A stretch of 64,000 nt of DNA, taken from contig NZ_LRDB01000008.1 in NCBI RefSeq assembly GCF_001592935.1, forward strand, positions 1 to 64,000, read 5' to 3'. Shown here piece after piece: positions 61,071-64,000 of this stretch (position 1 is its first letter; the number at the start of each line of letters is the position of its first letter). Source of the stretch: Roseivirga echinicomitans. Its GTDB lineage: Bacteria > Bacteroidota > Bacteroidia > Cytophagales > Cyclobacteriaceae. The position numbers were made by a program, and so were the translations under genes. The notes beneath the pieces were generated by a model that saw only the letters and a list, made by a program, of their open reading frames with translations, had not been told where the DNA came from and did no database searches.

Positions 61071-61487
61071 CTACTTTTGTCGATCACCAAAACGATAACG
61101 TATTCCCCATGTACCTCTTAAGATCGCATCGTCTCCAATTATTGGAGCAATTTCCATATGAAAGCCGAAATTTTTCTTTTCGAATGGGTAAATATTAAGT
61201 CCAATTGGTACAACTAAGCCTTCATAGATATTCATCCTAGCACCCAAGCCTCCGTAGAAATTAAAATCAGTATCCTTTTTAATAAACCTTGTGAAAACGA
61301 GCTCTGGTGAAATATTATCAAAAAAACTATCCGTAGAAAAACGAAGTTCGCCCATATACTTATCCTTCAACTCATAATTAAATCCCACAAAAGGGATATT
61401 AGTCTGATGGATACTTACACCAAACTGAGCAAAAGACTTGAATGACACAAAAACCAAGAACACTATAACCAGAGCAACATTCTTCAT
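61071..61487 (-). CDS. Small outer-membrane barrel-like protein
   Basis: A 138-residue exported protein starting MKNVALVIVFLVFVSFKSFAQ (61487). The mature part alternates hydrophobic and polar residues (YMGELRFSTDSFF, FNFYGGLGARMNIY, FGFHMEIAPIIG, GTWGIRYRFGD), as in eight-stranded barrels. Similar in plan but not obviously homologous to the pair at 25.5 and 27.4 kb. Function unknown. Confidence 0.7.
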   Translation of the reverse strand: MKNVALVIVFLVFVSFKSFAQFGVSIHQTNIPFVGFNYELKDKYMGELRFSTDSFFDNISPELVFTRFIKKDTDFNFYGGLGARMNIYEGLVVPIGLNIYPFEKKNFGFHMEIAPIIGDDAILRGTWGIRYRFGDRQK

Positions 61488-61587
61488 ATTATTATAATAC
61501 ATTATTCAAAAATATAAGCGATATAATTATACAATAATAAACAATTGGCTTGAGAAATTAACTAGATATGATGGCGAATAGAAGTAA

Positions 61588-61626
61588 AAAAGTAAAGCCC
61601 TTTCCACTTACATGGAAAGGGCTTTT
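61588..61626 (-). terminator. Terminator of the tRNA-Arg gene
   Basis: AAAGCCCTTTCCA (61594-61606) pairs perfectly with TGGAAAGGGCTTT (61613-61625), loop of six bases; on the minus strand a T-run follows (the A-run at 61585-61590). It lies just 3' of the tRNA. Confidence 0.85.
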
Positions 61627-61629
61627 GAG

Positions 61630-61703
61630 TGACCTCGGCAGGATTCAAACCTGCAACCTCTTGAGCCGTAATCAAGTGCACTATTCAGTTATGCTACGAG
61701 GCC
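61630..61703 (-). tRNA. tRNA-Arg (anticodon ACG), unusual core bases
   Basis: A full cloverleaf of 74 nt: acceptor GGCCTCG/CGAGGTC (one G-U), D arm GCAT/GTGC, anticodon stem CTTGA/TCAAG with loop TTACGGC (anticodon ACG), T arm GCAGG/CCTGC with loop TTTGAAT, discriminator A. Arginine identity bases A20, C35 and G36 are present. Position 19 is A and position 56 is T, and 15 is A with 48 T, so the usual G19-C56 and G15-C48 tertiary pairs are replaced by matching pairs. No CCA is encoded. Terminator at 61588-61626. Confidence 0.88.
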
Positions 61704-61800
61704 AAAACAAAGATTCGTTAAATCCCGTTAAATTTGGTCTGCAAAGGTAATTAATTCTTCTACTTTGCAAAAGCAAGTTATTAATACTTTCAAAAAATAC

Positions 61801-61808
61801 TATCTTTG
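61801..61808 (+). promoter_or_regulatory. -7 box (TATCTTTG) of the barrel gene
   Basis: TATCTTTG matches TAnnTTTG and is 24 bp before the ATG at 61833. A TTA stands at about the place of the -33 TTG. Confidence 0.45.
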
Positions 61809-61832
61809 CCCAGCTCAAAAAAGCGAATAAAC

Positions 61833-62540
61833 ATGAGGAAATTAGGAATACTACTTATAGGAGTTTTAACACTAGGATCAATTGCCCGAGCACAAAGACC
61901 AGACCTCCCAGGAAGTCTTGTTGTAGACTGGGGTTTGAATACCTTATTAAACGCTCCAACAGATGTAAAACTTAGTGGTTTCAATTCGAAAACAGTAAAC
62001 GTTATATATTATTACGACTTACCGATTGGTGATAATGGATTCACTTTCACTCCTGGTATTGGTTTAGGTATGGAAAGATTCACGCTTGAAGATGGAAAAA
62101 CCCTTAGAACCAGCGTTAACAATTCAAACGTAAGGAGTGTTGCGGTTGCAGATTTAGCCACCGTTTACCCTCAAGCCAACACTTTCGGTAAATCTAAAGT
62201 AGGCTTAAACTATCTAGACATTCCTTTAGAGTTTAGGTATTACACGAGCAAAAACAACATGAGCCGTGGCTTTAGAGTGGCTTTAGGCGCTAAAGTGGGC
62301 GTCCTTTATTCTTCTTTTACCAAAGTGAAGTTTGAGGATAACGCAGCAGACCAAAGAATGATCAAAGACCGTCAGGACCTAGGGTTCGAGAAATTCAGAT
62401 ACGGAGTACAAGCTAGGGTAGGCTTCGGAGGTTTTAGCCTTTTCGGTTATTATGAGCTTTCTAACAAATTTGACATTGCTCCCGCTGGAGGAGCTGACAC
62501 ACAAGGCTTATCATTTGGCATCTCGCTTACTGGTTTCTAA
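61833..62540 (+). CDS. Outer-membrane beta-barrel protein (OMP_b-brl_2/PorT-like)
   Basis: A 235-residue exported protein starting MRKLGILLIGVLTLGSIARAQ. The rest alternates in barrel fashion, with FTFTPGIGLGMERFTL, YLDIPLEFRYYTS and RYGVQARVGFGGFSLFGYYELS as the conserved PorT/OMP_b-brl_2-like positions. Such proteins include T9SS components as well as many of unknown role; no direct evidence for PorT itself. A TTG in frame at 61806 lies in the -7 box and is rejected. Closed by the perfect terminator at 62567-62598. Confidence 0.82.
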   Translation: MRKLGILLIGVLTLGSIARAQRPDLPGSLVVDWGLNTLLNAPTDVKLSGFNSKTVNVIYYYDLPIGDNGFTFTPGIGLGMERFTLEDGKTLRTSVNNSNVRSVAVADLATVYPQANTFGKSKVGLNYLDIPLEFRYYTSKNNMSRGFRVALGAKVGVLYSSFTKVKFEDNAADQRMIKDRQDLGFEKFRYGVQARVGFGGFSLFGYYELSNKFDIAPAGGADTQGLSFGISLTGF

Positions 62541-62566
62541 TTAAAGACTCAAGACATATAATAGAC

Positions 62567-62598
62567 AAAAAAGGGGAAGATTAATCTTCCCCTTTTTT
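62567..62598. terminator. Bidirectional terminator between convergent genes
   Basis: AAAAAAGGGGAAGATT (62567-62582) is perfectly complementary to the following AATCTTCCCCTTTTTT (62583-62598). It ends both the barrel gene and the minus-strand enoyl-CoA hydratase. Confidence 0.9.
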
Positions 62599-62622
62599 TA
62601 TGCCCTTTAGCGCTCTCTAGTT

Positions 62623-63402
62623 TTATTCGCCTTTGAAGGCTGCTTTTCTCTTTTCTAAGAAAGCGGTAGTTCCTTCTTTATAATCGTAGGTAGCGCCTGC
62701 AATATCTTGGCAGTACGCCTCATATTCAAGCATTTCTTTCAGACTTGAATTCTGCGATTTATTCAGCATTTTCTTCATTAGGCCAATCGCCTTTGTTGGT
62801 GCCGAAGCATAATAATCAGTGTAAGTCTTTACTGCACTGTCCAACTCTTCATCCGCCACACACTTAGATACTAATCCCATCTTTTCAGCATCAGCAGCAG
62901 AAACCCTTGTACCCATAGTAGCCAGCTCAAATGCTTTTGAACTCCCCACCAATCGAGGTAAAAAATAAGATGAACCAGAATCCAACACCAAACCAATATT
63001 CACAAAAACTTCAATCAATTTTGCGCTTTGCCCTGCAACAATGATATCACAAGCCAAGGCAAAAGAGCAACCTGCTCCAGCTGCCACACCATTCAGTCTA
63101 CAAATCACAGGTTTGGGCATATCCGTAATCGCCTTGATAATTGGATTGTATCTTTTGTGCAATGAATCTGAAAAAGAACGGTCTGGATGTTTAGCAGATG
63201 CCTTTAGGTCTTGCCCTGAACAAAAAGCTTTTCCCTCCCCTGTCAGCACCAGTACTCTAACTTCGACATCTCTTTTCGCATCTTTTAAAGCTGCTTGGAT
63301 TTCAAAAGTTATTTCATCGTTGAGTGCATTATACACATCAGGTCTATTTAAGGTAAGCGTAGCTACGCCATTCTCTTTTTCAAACTTTATAAATTCGTAC
63401 AT
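62623..63402 (-). CDS. Enoyl-CoA hydratase/isomerase (PaaG-like)
   Basis: A 259-residue crotonase: LTLNRPDVYNALND, the oxyanion-hole segments GEGKAFCSGQDL (about 56-67) and NGVAAGAGCSFALACDI (about 104-120), and GLVLDSGSSYFLPRLVG, where the aspartate is typical of the PaaG isomerase subgroup and not of glutamate-using hydratases. It may act in phenylacetate or fatty-acid catabolism; no other paa gene is nearby. It follows the PAP2-like gene by 3 bp on the same strand. Confidence 0.88.
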   Translation of the reverse strand: MYEFIKFEKENGVATLTLNRPDVYNALNDEITFEIQAALKDAKRDVEVRVLVLTGEGKAFCSGQDLKASAKHPDRSFSDSLHKRYNPIIKAITDMPKPVICRLNGVAAGAGCSFALACDIIVAGQSAKLIEVFVNIGLVLDSGSSYFLPRLVGSSKAFELATMGTRVSAADAEKMGLVSKCVADEELDSAVKTYTDYYASAPTKAIGLMKKMLNKSQNSSLKEMLEYEAYCQDIAGATYDYKEGTTAFLEKRKAAFKGE

Positions 63403-63405
63403 ACG

Positions 63406-64000
63406 CTAAACAAACAATAATACAGAACTGAAACAAACTAAAAACCCTAAAACAAAGCCCGCCAGCGACTCGGAGGGTTTATGTGCATTCAAATATAATC
63501 GAGCCCAAATCACCACTCCGGTAAGAATAACCGCCACAATTAAAGGCAAAAACAATGTATTCCCACTGGCGTAGACCCTTGAGAAAATCAGGATGAAACC
63601 TAACCAACCAGCTACACCAGCGGCATGTGCACTTATTTTCCAGAAATAGGTAATTAGGTTAGTAGTAATCACCACAGTAGTCATTGAGATCATGATCACT
63701 GCCATAGTCGGGTTAAACCAAACTTGACGACTCATTAAATAAGTGACTAGAATATAGAAAACCGAGATAAACGCAAAGGGAAGGTAACGATCTCGTCTTT
63801 CCTTCATGTGTAAATCTTTAATCACTTTAGTAAACCTAAAGAGCAACACGATAAAAACAGGAATAACACAAGTGGTTAGAAAAATCAATAGCAGTACTGT
63901 AGTTCTACCTTTTTCAGTAAGGTTTGAACTGTTATCTACGTGAAAAAGATAGGTGTAAAAAACCAGCGCTGGCATCAGCAACGGCTGGAAAACAGCAGAT
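63406..64000 (-). CDS. PAP2-like membrane protein, 5' end outside the window
   Basis: The frame is open to the window edge: upstream of the TTG at 63981 it continues as SAVFQPL, which fits the family (QPLLMPALVF), so the start is beyond 64000. The visible 191-198 residues have five or six transmembrane helices and PAP2-like positions (WKISAHAAGVAGW, RLYLNAHKPSESLAGFVLG), where H, R and H would be active-site residues; the first KxxxxxxRP motif is degenerate or missing. Probably a lipid phosphatase relative of unknown substrate. Confidence 0.65.
   Translation of the reverse strand, partial: SAVFQPLLMPALVFYTYLFHVDNSSNLTEKGRTTVLLLIFLTTCVIPVFIVLLFRFTKVIKDLHMKERRDRYLPFAFISVFYILVTYLMSRQVWFNPTMAVIMISMTTVVITTNLITYFWKISAHAAGVAGWLGFILIFSRVYASGNTLFLPLIVAVILTGVVIWARLYLNAHKPSESLAGFVLGFLVCFSSVLLFV

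Overview
The window reads as a stretch of chromosome from a Bacteroidota member, most likely a marine or aquatic Cytophagales-type bacterium. The evidence is a SusC/SusD outer-membrane pair, a BatB/BatC pair, a TamL-type lipoprotein, 7TMR-DISM and multi-PAS histidine kinases, FISUMP and OMP-barrel secreted proteins, AT-rich intergenic DNA, near absence of Shine-Dalgarno sequences, and several promoters of the Bacteroidota form TAnnTTTG. No phage, insertion sequence, CRISPR array or rRNA operon is visible.

Layout. 1-5.6 kb (minus strand): a truncated Ig-like surface protein, a permuted-papain hydrolase, and a LytTR response regulator with its 7TMR-DISM kinase; two intergenic regions carry 9-bp direct repeats spaced 21 bp apart, the geometry of a LytTR operator. 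5.8-15.7 kb: housekeeping (MarC, RNase HI, tRNA methyltransferase, polyphosphate glucokinase, rpsF-rpsR-rplI, cytidine deaminase, saccharopine-dehydrogenase-like enzyme, class A PBP) and a VLRF1-like release factor candidate. 15.8-19.5 kb: PadR regulator, FtsX/MacB-type permease, DsbA-like protein. 19.6-28 kb: SusD/SusC followed by a sparse AT-rich island of small secreted proteins (FISUMP, two paralogous barrels, a lipoprotein). 28.2-35 kb: BatB/BatC and a nine-PAS kinase with a NarL-type regulator. 35.4-48.8 kb: thiolase, a MORN-repeat protein, purC, STAS protein, rnz, YhhQ-type transporter, TrmH methyltransferase, TamL, a fused E1 dehydrogenase, hemF and three genes coupled behind it. 48.8-51.3 kb: a TPR kinase/NarL regulator pair preceded by a small acidic proline-tailed peptide gene. 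51.4-53.6 kb: SRP RNA, aquaporin, two tandem 42-residue membrane microprotein genes, and a short SSB. 53.8-57 kb: Zn-ribbon protein, transaldolase-like aldolase, FtsE, and an ECF sigma/anti-sigma pair. 57.1-60.3 kb: an arsenosugar biosynthesis cluster (glycosyltransferase, AhpD-like protein, radical SAM ArsS, ArsM). 60.5-64 kb: GNAT, small barrel protein, a tRNA-Arg, an outer-membrane barrel protein, enoyl-CoA hydratase and a truncated PAP2-like protein.

Most promising for new biology: the tandem microprotein units (52543-53217), each with conserved leader, ORF and terminator; the local LytTR regulon inferred from paired direct repeats (1508-1537 and 2724-2753); the covarying unusual tRNA-Arg (61630-61703); and the VLRF1-like gene (15024-15698). 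All functional calls come from reading the sequence; no database search was run.
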